Source: Lactococcus ileimucosae
GTDB lineage: Bacteria > Bacillota > Bacilli > Lactobacillales > Streptococcaceae
Length of the DNA: 64,000 nucleotides
Direction of reading: 5' to 3'
NCBI RefSeq assembly: GCF_943193185.1
Contig: NZ_CALPDE010000001.1
Coordinates: forward strand, 124,001 to 188,000
Within the stretch, counting starts at the first letter, position 1. The number at the start of each line of letters is the position of its first letter. The notes below the pieces were generated by a model. The model was not told where the DNA came from. It did not search any database and worked only from the letters and a program-made list of their open reading frames with translations. Made by a program: the position numbers and the translations under genes. This document shows positions 9,712 through 18,238 of the stretch, piece after piece.

Positions 9712-10683
9712 TTAATTTTCAGTAGGGATATGCAATTCGAAAAGCGGTGATAGCGGACGTTTTTCGTGGATACGGATGATTGCATCTGCAAGCAAGGGAG
9801 CGATTGAAATTTCAACAATCTTTTTACTGCGACGTTCATCCGGTATCTCGATGGTGTCCAACACGACAAGCTTGTTAATCCCTGAACTCTCGATACGTTC
9901 AATAGCTGGCCCTGATAAAACAGCATGTGTACATGAAGCGTAAACTTCAGTAGCCCCAAGCTCTTTCAAAGCATTCGCTGCAAGTGTAATCGTACCAGCT
10001 GTATCAATCATATCATCAATCAAGATACATTTTTTTCCCTTAACATCACCAATGATGTTCATAATCTCTGCAACATTCGCACGTGGACGGCGCTTGTCAA
10101 TAATAGCAATCGGTGCTTTCAAGAATGCTGCCAACTTACGCGCGCGCCCTACGCCACCGTGGTCAGGTGAAACGATAACGAGGTCGCCTCCCTGTACAAA
10201 GCCATGACGACGAAAATATTCCGCAATTAATGGCGCACCCATAAGATGGTCCACTGGAATATTGAAAAAACCTTGAATCTGAGCAGCGTGCAAATCAAAA
10301 GTAATCAAACGATCTGCACCTGCAATTTGAAGCATGTTGGCAACTAATTTGGATGTGATTGGTTCACGCGCTCGTGCTTTACGGTCTTGACGTGCGTAAC
10401 CATAATAAGGCATTACCACATTGATTGAAGCAGCACTCGCACGTTTCAAAGCATCCATCATAATCAGCAGTTCCATCAAGTTTTCATTGACTGGAGCACT
10501 TGTTGATTGGAGGATAAAAACATGTTCCCCACGGATGCTCTCATCAATCTTGACTTCGACTTCACCATCATCATAAGTGAGTACACGCGATTTCCCAACT
10601 TGGATACCAATTTCCCTTGCGACCTTTTCAGCCAACTTTTGATTAGATGAAAGCGCAAACAACTTCAAATTTGAATACGACAT
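9712..10683 (-). CDS. prs: Ribose-phosphate pyrophosphokinase
   Basis: Makes PRPP from ribose 5-phosphate and ATP for nucleotide, histidine and tryptophan synthesis. The 323-residue product shows the flexible-loop and ribose-binding motifs ([12 protein letters not shown] near residue 130) and the PRPP loop ([11 protein letters not shown] near residue 220). I chose the ATG at 10683, which begins [13 protein letters not shown] and has AGAAAGG 5 nt upstream. The open frame extends 33 codons further, but those overlap the promoter. The TTGAAA-17-TAAAAT promoter sits at 10727-10755. The regulator gene follows after 34 nt. Confidence 0.96.
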   Translation of the reverse strand: MSYSNLKLFALSSNQKLAEKVAREIGIQVGKSRVLTYDDGEVEVKIDESIRGEHVFILQSTSAPVNENLMELLIMMDALKRASAASINVVMPYYGYARQDRKARAREPITSKLVANMLQIAGADRLITFDLHAAQIQGFFNIPVDHLMGAPLIAEYFRRHGFVQGGDLVIVSPDHGGVGRARKLAAFLKAPIAIIDKRRPRANVAEIMNIIGDVKGKKCILIDDMIDTAGTITLAANALKELGATEVYASCTHAVLSGPAIERIESSGINKLVVLDTIEIPDERRSKKIVEISIAPLLADAIIRIHEKRPLSPLFELHIPTEN

Positions 10684-10726
10684 GACAGCCTTTCTATATA
10701 AAACAGTTTTATAACTAGACTCCTTC

Positions 10727-10755
10727 ATTTTACCGTGAATTGCGTTTTTTTTCAA
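10727..10755 (-). promoter_or_regulatory. prs promoter
   Basis: TTGAAA (10750-10755) and TAAAAT (10727-10732) with a 17-nt spacer, about 40 nt before the chosen prs start. Confidence 0.75.
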
Positions 10756-10856
10756 GTCCCGATGAGTTTTACCGAAAAGCAAACCTTCGACATTTCACAG
10801 TAAAAATGCTCTTTTTGAGGAATCAGCTCGACAAGACCACTCTACCCAAAAGTTAC

Positions 10857-10892
10857 AAAAATGGAACCTCTCCATAGGAAGATTCCATTTTT
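10857..10892 (-). terminator. ftsY terminator
   Basis: AAAAATGGAA pairs with TTCCATTTTT around a 16-nt loop, about 30 nt after the ftsY stop. T runs occur on both strands. Confidence 0.8.
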
Positions 10893-10919
10893 CTCCTCAT
10901 CGTTTAGAGGACTATCTGT

Positions 10920-12227
10920 TTAAATGAGTTCCTTAAACAAGCCACGTACAAAAAATTCTTCATCAAAATCAGCAAGATCGTCAATGCTCTCGCCTAATCC
11001 TACTAATTTGACAGGTATTTTCAAGCTCTGAACGATAGACAAAACAATTCCCCCTTTTGCTGAACCGTCCAGTTTGGTTAAAGCAATCCCTGATATCGGT
11101 GTCACTGCACTGAATTCTTTAGCTTGCTGAATCGCATTTTGACCTGTGGTTGCATCTAGGGCTAAGATAACTTCATGTGGCGCTGTAGGCAGTTCACGCT
11201 TGATAATTTTTCCTATTTTTTCAAGCTCTTTCATCAAATTATCTTTATTTTGAAGGCGCCCAGCTGTATCAATAAGTAAAATATCGTAATTTTCAGTCTT
11301 GGCTTTTTCTACAGCATCAAAAACAACACTGGCAGGGTCAGCCCCCGCAGCTTTTGTCACAACAGGAACATCTGAACGCTTGCCCCACTCTACAAGCTGG
11401 TCAATAGCACCTGCTCGGAAAGTATCAGCTGCAGCAAGAAGTACTTTTTTGCCTTCTTCTTTATAACGATGGGCAAGTTTACCGATGGTCGTTGTTTTAC
11501 CAACTCCATTCACTCCCACAAAGAGAAAGACGGTCAAATCTTCTTGAAGATTCAAATCAGAAGGTACTTTTTCATCATCAAATTTATCAACAATTTTTTC
11601 AACAATGAGTTGGCGCAGGGCTTCTTGCGATTTTGCATTTGCTAGCTTTGCTTCATGCCGCAATTCCTCTGTAACTTCCAAGGCTAGGTCAACCCCAACA
11701 TCTGACATGATAAGCGTTTCTTCAAGCTCTTCGAAAAATTCCTCATCCACAGAGCGAAAGTTTGCTAAAAAGGCATTGAAGCGCTCCCCGAAGGTCTTTC
11801 GCGTTTTTTCCAAGGACTTGTCGTATTTTTCCTCAAGATTATGAGCTGTCTTTTCTTCTTGAGCTTCTACAGGTGCAGAAGCCTCAGAAAGCTGTTCATC
11901 GTTCTTTTTTTCCAAAGAAGCAACTTCTTCAGCAAGTTCTGAACTTTCAATCTCCTTAATCTCTTCTTCAAGCACATCAGACTCTTCTTGAAATTTTTCT
12001 CTTTCTTCATCTGAAGGTGAACTTTCTGAGCCAAGTTCTGCAAGAATTTCAGGCATTGTTTCGTTCAGGAGTTCTCCTGCTTGCTCAGAAAAAATGACAT
12101 CTTCTACAGGCTCCGAATGCTCCTCAGATTCATCATTTCCCCCAGCGACTTCTTCCTTAACTTCAACTTCTTCAACAACTTTTTCGGTTTCTTTTTTCTT
12201 ACCAAATAAACGGTCAAATAATCCCAT
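10920..12227 (-). CDS. ftsY: Signal recognition particle receptor FtsY
   Basis: Membrane-associated GTPase that docks SRP-ribosome complexes to the Sec translocon, partner of Ffh (57678-59234 in this window). Residues 1-140 form the acidic A domain (Glu/Ser-rich). The NG domain follows, with G1 GVNGVGKTTT at 238-247, DTAGRLQNKDNLM near 320 and TKLDGSAKGG near 385. The length of 435 is typical for lactococci and streptococci. It begins 8 nt after the HAD phosphatase stop, so the two form an operon read HAD then ftsY. Confidence 0.97.
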   Translation of the reverse strand: MGLFDRLFGKKKETEKVVEEVEVKEEVAGGNDESEEHSEPVEDVIFSEQAGELLNETMPEILAELGSESSPSDEEREKFQEESDVLEEEIKEIESSELAEEVASLEKKNDEQLSEASAPVEAQEEKTAHNLEEKYDKSLEKTRKTFGERFNAFLANFRSVDEEFFEELEETLIMSDVGVDLALEVTEELRHEAKLANAKSQEALRQLIVEKIVDKFDDEKVPSDLNLQEDLTVFLFVGVNGVGKTTTIGKLAHRYKEEGKKVLLAAADTFRAGAIDQLVEWGKRSDVPVVTKAAGADPASVVFDAVEKAKTENYDILLIDTAGRLQNKDNLMKELEKIGKIIKRELPTAPHEVILALDATTGQNAIQQAKEFSAVTPISGIALTKLDGSAKGGIVLSIVQSLKIPVKLVGLGESIDDLADFDEEFFVRGLFKELI

Positions 12228-12235
12228 ATTTCCTC

Positions 12236-13036
12236 CTATAAGACATATTCTTGAATCACTTGGGCGACTGCATGCTGGTCATTTGTAAAGTCTGAAATGA
12301 TATTGGCTGCTTGCTTAACTTTTGGCACGGCATTTTTCATGGCTACACCATAGCCTGCCCACGAAATCATGCTCAGGTCATTTTCCTCATCTCCCATGGC
12401 CATGACATTATCAGGTGTGAGCGCTAACTGTTCGATGAGCTTGGATAGACCAAAAGCTTTATTTATCCCCTTGGGCATGAACTCTAATAAGATATCACGT
12501 GTCTTAAAAATTTCAAACCGCTCAAATAATTCCTTTGGAAACTTTCGAATCTGCGCATCAAGAAAGTCAGCATCTGTACAGGAAACGATTTTGTTGTAAA
12601 TCCCATCTTGTGGCAGTTGTTCAAAGGTTACTGGATGAAATTCCAGAAGGCTGTTAAGAGAAGTATACTGTGAGGGACGCGCGCTTTTGGTGACATACAC
12701 GATATCGTCACTCAAAATGTCACAAGGGATTTCCAGAGCAGAAGTTTCTTGTTTAATCAAACGTACATCCTCGTAACTCAGTACCTTTTTAGAGAGGATT
12801 TCACCTGTGTTGCGCTGGACCAGCCCACCATTGAAAGTAATGCTGAAATCATCAAAATCCAGCATTTCCAATGTCTCCAAAAAAGGTTGAATGGCTGCCA
12901 GAGGTCGTCCTGTTGTCAAAACAACCTCCACACCCTTTTGCCTTGCTGCTTGTATGGCTTCAATATTTTGAGCGGAAATCTTCTTTTTACTGTTAAGTAG
13001 GGTTCCGTCAAGATCTAAAGCGATTAATTTTATCAT
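12236..13036 (-). CDS. Cof-type HAD-superfamily sugar-phosphatase
   Basis: Haloacid dehalogenase hydrolase, subclass IIB (Cof type), probably a phosphatase for sugar phosphates or FMN. Motif I is DLDGTLLNS (Asp8 nucleophile, Asp10), motif II is TTGRP near residue 43, and motifs III/IV are GINKAFGL and MGDEENDLSMI near the end. The chosen ATG at 13036 has AAGGAG 7 nt upstream; the frame extends 11 codons further without an SD. It precedes ftsY by 8 nt, an arrangement common in Lactobacillales. A short copy of this gene's first codons occurs at 15819-15866. Confidence 0.93.
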   Translation of the reverse strand: MIKLIALDLDGTLLNSKKKISAQNIEAIQAARQKGVEVVLTTGRPLAAIQPFLETLEMLDFDDFSITFNGGLVQRNTGEILSKKVLSYEDVRLIKQETSALEIPCDILSDDIVYVTKSARPSQYTSLNSLLEFHPVTFEQLPQDGIYNKIVSCTDADFLDAQIRKFPKELFERFEIFKTRDILLEFMPKGINKAFGLSKLIEQLALTPDNVMAMGDEENDLSMISWAGYGVAMKNAVPKVKQAANIISDFTNDQHAVAQVIQEYVL

Positions 13037-13232
13037 ACAATTTCTCCTTATTTCGGTTTGGGGGCGCAAAAAGCTCTAAAGGTGTGAATCTTTTAACGTT
13101 TTGGTTTTATCGTATAATTATATCATTTTTTAGCATTTCTTTTCCAATGATAAAAATAAGCCACATCACATGGATATGACTTTGCCATCAGTAAAAAGAT
13201 AATTTTCGAACATCTTTTTAAACTTTGTTTCA

Positions 13233-14201
13233 TCAGAACATTTCTTTTCTATATTCTGTTACTGTTTTACCTGTCCATTTTTTAAAGGCTCGACTAAATG
13301 CATTTACCTCGCTATACCCAACTAAATATGAAATTTCCTCTGTTGGTAGCCCCATTTTTATATAGGAAAAAGCCATTGCTTTCTGAACAGCCTGTAATTC
13401 CTGTTTAAAAGTTGTATTTTCTGATGTCAAGTTTCGTTGTAGTGTTCGAACACTGACACCTAAATGGCGTGATATGTCCGCCACCGAAAAAAATCCACTT
13501 GGTATGGCTTTGTAAAGTTCCTGTTGAACATGACCAGTAAAACTCTGCTCTCTTTCCTGACGAGCCAAGTGTTGATTCAGCTCTGGTTCCAAGTATTGCC
13601 ACATGATATTGTTCTGGGTTAGAAATGGCTTGAACAAATCAGTCTTATCAAAAATCAGACGGTTGGTTTCCCCTTTCTGAACCTGAGCTCCAATGGTTTC
13701 CAGTGTCACGTCATCATAATCATAAGGACTTTCGACAACTAAGGACAAGTGCTGAGCTCCAACACCAGTTCGCAACAAGCTCAGCACTAACAACTGCTCA
13801 TTAAGAACAGAAAACTTAGGCAAGGCCATGTTAGCATGGATAAACTTAAAGCTGACTTCGACGGTATTTTCTAATTCAATACTATCCACAACAATTGGAC
13901 CTGTAATTTTTTTAAAGCGGGCAAAACGCTTGAGGGCTTCTAACCCATTTGGAGAAGATAAAGCGGCAAAAAATGCTGGTACAAACATCTGAATATGAGA
14001 AAACTGACTAAGTTGTCGGATATTTTCTTCCGTCATGACTTGATCGAATTCTTGCAAGAGCCGATAATATTCCAAATCGGTTAGACTAATCTCTTCCTTC
14101 CAGAGTTTATTAGGTACATTTGCTCTTTCTAAAAGCAAAGGTAGGTCTACACCAATAGATTGCAAAAAATCTTGAAATTGATTAGTAATGTTAAGTTTCA
14201 T
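13233..14201 (-). CDS. AraC-family transcriptional regulator
   Basis: DNA-binding regulator of 322 residues. Residues about 235-322 carry two helix-turn-helix motifs of the AraC/XylS type (VADISRHLGVSVRTLQRNL and ISYLVGYSEVNAFSRAFKKW). The N-terminal 200 residues resemble the arabinose-binding-like domain of the OruR/ArgR-type AraC group. The gene lies 60 nt downstream of the short-chain dehydrogenase on the same strand, which suggests it controls that gene, perhaps through the palindrome at 15131-15152. The inducer is unknown. Confidence 0.9.
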   Translation of the reverse strand: MKLNITNQFQDFLQSIGVDLPLLLERANVPNKLWKEEISLTDLEYYRLLQEFDQVMTEENIRQLSQFSHIQMFVPAFFAALSSPNGLEALKRFARFKKITGPIVVDSIELENTVEVSFKFIHANMALPKFSVLNEQLLVLSLLRTGVGAQHLSLVVESPYDYDDVTLETIGAQVQKGETNRLIFDKTDLFKPFLTQNNIMWQYLEPELNQHLARQEREQSFTGHVQQELYKAIPSGFFSVADISRHLGVSVRTLQRNLTSENTTFKQELQAVQKAMAFSYIKMGLPTEEISYLVGYSEVNAFSRAFKKWTGKTVTEYRKEMF

Positions 14202-14261
14202 TTTCCTTGTTTTCCTTATTTAGATAATCGTTATACCATGAAAGATTTATTAGTGCCTCAT

Positions 14262-15080
14262 CTATCTCATTGCCGCCATCATCATCATATCAAAGAATTT
14301 ATCTCCGAAGATACGGCGGATTCCAACAAGAAGTTTTCCTCCACGACCAACAAGATAGCGAGTTCTAGGGTTACGAGCGTTGATGATTTTCAAAACAGTT
14401 CGTGAAATAACCTCTGGTTTTGAACCTGGTGTTGGGTTATTTTCCATCTGTTTAATGTAACCATTGACTAACCGTTTATAAGGTCCATTTTTTGATTCAT
14501 AAGAGAAGTTTTGAGCAACAGTCGCATTAAAGCCTGTGTTAATCATACCTGGCTCAAGGACAACCACCTTGATATCGAACTCTTTGACTTCCATACGGAG
14601 GCAATCGCTGAAACCTTCAATTGCATGTTTACTTGCATGATACCAAGCTCCAAGTGGTGTGTAGATTTTTCCACCCATTGATGAGGTATTGATAATCAAA
14701 CCTTCACGTCGCTCACGCATATAAGGAAGAACTTTCTTTGTCAAACGAGCAACACCATAGACGTTGACTTCAAATTGTTGTTGAACTTTCTCCATAGACA
14801 AATCTTCAACTGGACCGTAAAGACCATAGCCAGCGTTATTCCAAAGAACATCAATACGACCTTGCTCTTCAATTACTTTTTTGACTACCGCCTCAATGTC
14901 AGCTTCATCTGTCACATCCATTTTCATGATATGTCCACCTAGCGCTTCCAAGTCTTTCATCTTATCAACACTTCGTGCCACGGCGTAAACCGTGTGACCT
15001 GCTTTAATCAAATCTTGAGCTGACAATTTTCCCATACCTGATGATGCACCTGTAATCAAAATCACTTTTTTGTTAGACAT
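14262..15080 (-). CDS. Short-chain dehydrogenase/reductase (SDR)
   Basis: NAD(P)-dependent oxidoreductase of the classical SDR fold, 272 residues. The cofactor motif TGASSGMG is at 10-17, NNAGYG at 81-86, the catalytic Ser at about 133-134 and YHASK at 147-151. The C-terminal extension (about residues 230-272, ending in a Met/Ala-rich segment) resembles the AdhE-like 'oxidoreductase, SDR family' members of lactic acid bacteria. The substrate is unknown. AGAGG lies upstream of the ATG, and a TGGCAA-17-TATAAT promoter overlaps a near-perfect 22-bp palindrome. The AraC regulator follows. Confidence 0.93.
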   Translation of the reverse strand: MSNKKVILITGASSGMGKLSAQDLIKAGHTVYAVARSVDKMKDLEALGGHIMKMDVTDEADIEAVVKKVIEEQGRIDVLWNNAGYGLYGPVEDLSMEKVQQQFEVNVYGVARLTKKVLPYMRERREGLIINTSSMGGKIYTPLGAWYHASKHAIEGFSDCLRMEVKEFDIKVVVLEPGMINTGFNATVAQNFSYESKNGPYKRLVNGYIKQMENNPTPGSKPEVISRTVLKIINARNPRTRYLVGRGGKLLVGIRRIFGDKFFDMMMMAAMR

Positions 15081-15118
15081 ATTTATAACCTCTTTTGCTT
15101 TATTTGATTTATGTATTT

Positions 15119-15152
15119 ATTATAAGGGATTGTTGCGGCAATTGCCACAACA
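15119..15152 (-). promoter_or_regulatory. SDR promoter with overlapping 22-bp palindromic operator
   Basis: Minus-strand -10 TATAAT (15119-15124) and -35 TGGCAA (15142-15147) with 17-nt spacing. The palindrome at 15131-15152 has half-sites TGTTGcGGCAA and TTGCCaCAACA with a single mismatched pair. It covers the -35, the position expected for a repressor or a class II activator. Confidence 0.65.
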
Positions 15153-15582
15153 TTTCACGCCAATCATTTACCATTTTGTGCCAAAGTATCATCACCTACT
15201 GAGGACTGTTCATAAAAAAGGCCCAGTTTCCTGAACCTCCTGTATTTATTCTTATAGAATTTGATAAAACTATTCTATTTTCCAATAGGTGGATAATATA
15301 GTCGTGTCATCTTTGGACAATCTATCATTCCTACGCTTACTGACTCTGATGTCAGTAACTGGCCGATTAACTTCATTAACAATAATTAATCAAAGAGCCT
15401 AGGACAAAAAACTAGGGACGCCAGATAGATTATTTTCGTTGCAGAAGGAGAAAATAGGCTCAAATTCTGATTCTGCGATATTTTCACAACAACTTTAAAT
15501 ACTCTTGATATAGTCTTTTAGGACTATCAGACCTAAACATTCATCTTTTACCCTCGCTCTGATAGCTGCCCCCTATACGATA

Positions 15583-15606
15583 AAAAGCCTTGAAAGCAAG
15601 GCTTTT
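15583..15606. terminator. Terminator-like hairpin in gene-poor region
   Basis: AAAAGCCTTG pairs perfectly with CAAGGCTTTT around a 4-nt loop. No gene now lies close by on either side, so it may be a relic of a lost gene. Confidence 0.55.
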
Positions 15607-15818
15607 CACTATTCAAATGTGCCAAAGGTTTCAAGAAAACATATCATTTAACGATTACCAACCTTTTAACGATAATTAACTACGTAACAATTTCAGTTTT
15701 TATACTTAATCACTTATAATTCAAAAAAATATCGCTTAACGAGCTTCTCAATATTTCAAGCTTAAAAACTACCAATATCTCTTTTATTACCGCTATTTAT
15801 TTCGTTAGATTGTATCCA

Positions 15819-15866
15819 CTAATTGTTTGCCATTTCTAAAGCGATTAATTTTATATCCTTTGTCAT
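15819..15866 (-). pseudogene. Fragment resembling the start of a Cof-type HAD gene
   Basis: ATG at 15866 reads MTKDIKLIALEMANN then stop. The DNA for IKLIALD is identical over about 20 nt to the start of the intact HAD gene (around 13015-13034). A TATAAT (15873-15878) ends 6 nt before the ATG. No DGTLL or later HAD motif follows in any frame, so only the promoter and first codons would remain. A chance match is possible. Confidence 0.35.
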
Positions 15867-16032
15867 GCTTATATTATAACATACTCCGTTACTGGGCACG
15901 GACTAATTATGACCCCGAAGCGATAACTTTGCTTTTCTGAAGAAGGAAAGATGCTCTAGCACATATCTTTTCACTCTCTTCTTATTCTAGCAGGCTATCA
16001 CTATCGAATGCCGAGACAAAAGCAACATAAAA

Positions 16033-16061
16033 AACCAAGCAATCTTAAACATCGCTTGGTT
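16033..16061 (-). terminator. Terminator of the 589-aa secreted protein gene
   Basis: AACCAAGC pairs with GCTTGGTT and is followed by T6 on the minus strand, 8 nt after the stop codon at 16069. Confidence 0.85.
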
Positions 16062-16068
16062 ATGGCTT

Positions 16069-17838
16069 CTATATGTTTGATGTCCATGCGCCGTCTTGGT
16101 CGCGGAGGATGAGGGCGGGCCAATATGGTGCTACTGCTGTGTTGATAGCGCTCACATGATTGAGTACAGTAAATGATCCTGTTACGGCACCTACTGTCAT
16201 TACTATCCAAGGATGCCATTCCCCAAATGGTGTTCGTGTGAACCCTACATTAGCACGTGAAGCCATCGTTGGGAAAGCTTTGCCTGGGCCCGAAAGATGA
16301 TTGAGTTCTGCTACAGAAAGGGCAAAGGCCTTCTTCTCGCCATTAGGGTCAACTGCCGCAAAGTCATTTTTCAAAGCAGCCGTAAAGGCTGGGTTTTCAA
16401 GGTTTAAAATAAAGGCTCGAGGTGTACCTATGATGGGTATTGCTCCATTGACCACTTCTGAGTTATTAGTAAACCAATTTGCACTGATATGTACATCTGG
16501 ACCCACTCCAACAAATTCTTTTTGCACAGGTTGAACTTGACGGCGAATAACACTTGGCATATTATTATGCCAATTCTTCATATTATTATCTAAAGTTGAA
16601 CCATTATAGCTGTCTACACCCGCATTGGTGTTCCACGCACTATTAAACTGAGGAGCTGTTGCCATGACCAAATGATTCCCACCGCCCTTGTTTTCAAGAT
16701 AGCGGTACTGCGTGCCACGCATAGAGAATGTTTGACCCGGTGTCATTTCACCTAGGATTGGCATACCGCTGCGGACTTCATCCACCAGCTGTTTGGCGAG
16801 GGCGCTGTGCTCCTCGTTGCTGCCTTCCCACAGGGCTGCCACATCGCCATCTGTGTTGGCAACCATGTTGGCAACAGCCTTAATCCCGTAATACAAGTCC
16901 CCTCTGAGCCCTCCTATGGCAAGAGTGGCTTGGTCAAGGAGGAAGGCTGTCGCTTCCTCTGGGAAGAGCAGATTGGCCCAGTAAGCCCAACCTGTTTGGG
17001 GATCCACCACCCAGAAGTTCCCCACACGGTCTTGCACTGGTAAGGCATTCCACTGGCTGAGCAACATGACCGGCTGGTCTTGGATGACGGTTTGACGAGC
17101 CGTGTGTGTCCCGTCTTCTGTATCAGGCGGTGTCCCTAAAATAGAAGTGGCTGTACTGCCGTTGGTCCAGTAGCCATCTGTCCCATTTCCGGGATGAGTG
17201 ACCCCTGTGGCATCTGCTCCGGCATTGGTTCCGTTGGCGCTGACAGAGGTATCGGCCTCTTCGCCCGACTGGGTCCAGTCACGTCCGTCGCCTGCAGCAG
17301 CTGTCTTGTGGTTGTCGCGGGCACGGTTAAAGGTCGGCATGAAGTAAGGAGCATTCAGCTGACCTGAGCCGTCTGTGGCTGCGCGGGGCTGCCAACCGAC
17401 AGTCCAGCGGGCACGGGCGTTGAAGACGGCACCCGGTCCGACACGTTGGCCAACTGTGTTGCCCGAGGCTTCTGGTGTCCAAGGGGTCCATGTCCCGGTG
17501 TCTTCCTTGATGGGTTGAACCGCGTTGCCTTCTGCCACCTCTTGTGGGTCGGCTTGGACCAGAGACTCGCCATTGATTTCCATGTATTCGAGGAGCTTAA
17601 CGCGCACCAAGATAGGCGCATCGCCAAAGTTCTCCGCGAAGACATCCTTGTTACCTGAGGCGCGGTCAAAGTAGTCGTGCAGGCGCCCAACTTCTTCAAA
17701 GTTGACACTGACACTGCGGTCATTGATGGCCCGCTGTGTGAAGGAGAACCATGCGAAGGTTCCTGAGATGAGCAGCAAGACTGACAATATGGCTAAAAGG
17801 ATTCCTAGTTTTTTCCTGTTTCTGTTTGTTGCGTGCAT
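16069..17838 (-). CDS. Secreted protein with SipW/TasA-like signal peptide, 589 aa
   Basis: Large exported protein of unknown function. Residues 1-40 form a signal (basic RNRKK, then LGILLAILSVLLLISGTF and AWFSFTQ) resembling the signals of TasA/BsaA-type biofilm matrix proteins cleaved by SipW-type peptidases. The next segment (GNKDVFAENFGDAPILVRV, about 64-82) is also reminiscent of those matrix proteins. The rest is rich in Trp, Gly, Asn and Thr, with no LPXTG and no C-terminal anchor. The DNA is visibly more GC-rich than its neighbours, which suggests acquisition. No SipW-type peptidase gene is in the window. The SD is AAGGAAG. An upstream leader ORF with 5-bp repeats and an internal terminator may switch expression. 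It follows the LPXTG adhesin gene on the same strand. Confidence 0.75.
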   Translation of the reverse strand: MHATNRNRKKLGILLAILSVLLLISGTFAWFSFTQRAINDRSVSVNFEEVGRLHDYFDRASGNKDVFAENFGDAPILVRVKLLEYMEINGESLVQADPQEVAEGNAVQPIKEDTGTWTPWTPEASGNTVGQRVGPGAVFNARARWTVGWQPRAATDGSGQLNAPYFMPTFNRARDNHKTAAAGDGRDWTQSGEEADTSVSANGTNAGADATGVTHPGNGTDGYWTNGSTATSILGTPPDTEDGTHTARQTVIQDQPVMLLSQWNALPVQDRVGNFWVVDPQTGWAYWANLLFPEEATAFLLDQATLAIGGLRGDLYYGIKAVANMVANTDGDVAALWEGSNEEHSALAKQLVDEVRSGMPILGEMTPGQTFSMRGTQYRYLENKGGGNHLVMATAPQFNSAWNTNAGVDSYNGSTLDNNMKNWHNNMPSVIRRQVQPVQKEFVGVGPDVHISANWFTNNSEVVNGAIPIIGTPRAFILNLENPAFTAALKNDFAAVDPNGEKKAFALSVAELNHLSGPGKAFPTMASRANVGFTRTPFGEWHPWIVMTVGAVTGSFTVLNHVSAINTAVAPYWPALILRDQDGAWTSNI

Positions 17839-17919
17839 TTTATTTCTTCCTTGTATTTCAAATTTTATGGATATGAGAAGTTTTATGACTTTGGGGTCAA
17901 AAACGATTATTTTTTAGCT

Positions 17920-18048
17920 TTAGTGCAGGGCAAAAAACGTCCCAGTTATCCGGAACGTTTTGGTGCATGCGAAAAAGAAGGGGAATCTACCGCCTGTTGT
18001 TGTGTTGTGTTGTGTTGTGTTGTGTTGTGTTGCCTGATTATAAGTCAT
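17920..18048 (-). CDS. Leader ORF (42 aa) containing pentanucleotide repeats
   Basis: ATG at 18048, with GGAG 11 nt upstream, reads MTYNQA, then two copies of the 5-codon unit TQHNT generated by the DNA repeat, then a Phe-rich tail ending at TAA 17922. The frame runs through the intrinsic terminator at 17932-17960 and stops about 10 nt past its T-run. The position between a promoter and the 589-aa gene suggests a regulatory leader peptide. The ORF may be untranslated; the support is positional. Confidence 0.4.
   Translation of the reverse strand: MTYNQATQHNTTQHNTTTGGRFPFFFACTKTFRITGTFFALH
17932..17960 (-). terminator. Internal terminator (attenuator candidate) upstream of the 589-aa gene
   Basis: Minus-strand stem AAACGTTCC with GGGACGTTT (nine pairs, one G-U), 8-nt loop, and T6 at the 3' side. 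The preceding adhesin gene already has its own terminator at 18197-18230, so this one would act on the leader transcript started near 18081. Confidence 0.75.
18001..18030 (-). repeat. Six perfect copies of a 5-bp repeat (ACACA on minus strand)
   Basis: TGTGT x6 on the plus strand, flanked by partial units. Tracts like this change length by polymerase slippage. It lies inside the leader ORF at 17920-18048. Confidence 0.95.
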
Positions 18049-18087
18049 TGGGGGTGTTTCTCCAAATACAATGGTATCTCTCATCAT

Positions 18088-18116
18088 ATTTTAACATGTT
18101 GCTTAATATTTATGAA
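18088..18116 (-). promoter_or_regulatory. Promoter of leader/589-aa gene
   Basis: TTCATA (18111-18116) and TAAAAT (18088-18093) with a 17-nt spacer; predicted transcription start near 18081, upstream of the leader ORF. Confidence 0.5.
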
Positions 18117-18196
18117 ATGTTATCATAATGTTTTGTTATGATAATGACTTTGAGAAAAGTTTTATTAAAAAAGCAACACCGATACCCGCTTATTAC

Positions 18197-18230
18197 AAAA
18201 AATCAATCCCTTGATTTCGGATTGATTTTT
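18197..18230 (-). terminator. Terminator of the LPXTG protein gene
   Basis: AAAAATCAATCC pairs with GGATTGATTTTT around a 10-nt loop, just after the stop codon at 18239. Confidence 0.85.
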
Positions 18231-18238
18231 GAAGTTTT

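Larger units (their letters stand above)
15153..16032. other. Gene-poor 0.9-kb region
   Basis: No intact gene found. The stretch holds an inverted repeat TTACTGAC-6-GTCAGTAA (15337-15358), an ATAGTC-6-GACTAT repeat (15510-15527), a terminator-like hairpin (15583-15606) and the HAD start fragment at 15819-15866. Frequent stops in all frames suggest decayed DNA bordering the accessory surface-protein region. Confidence 0.6.
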
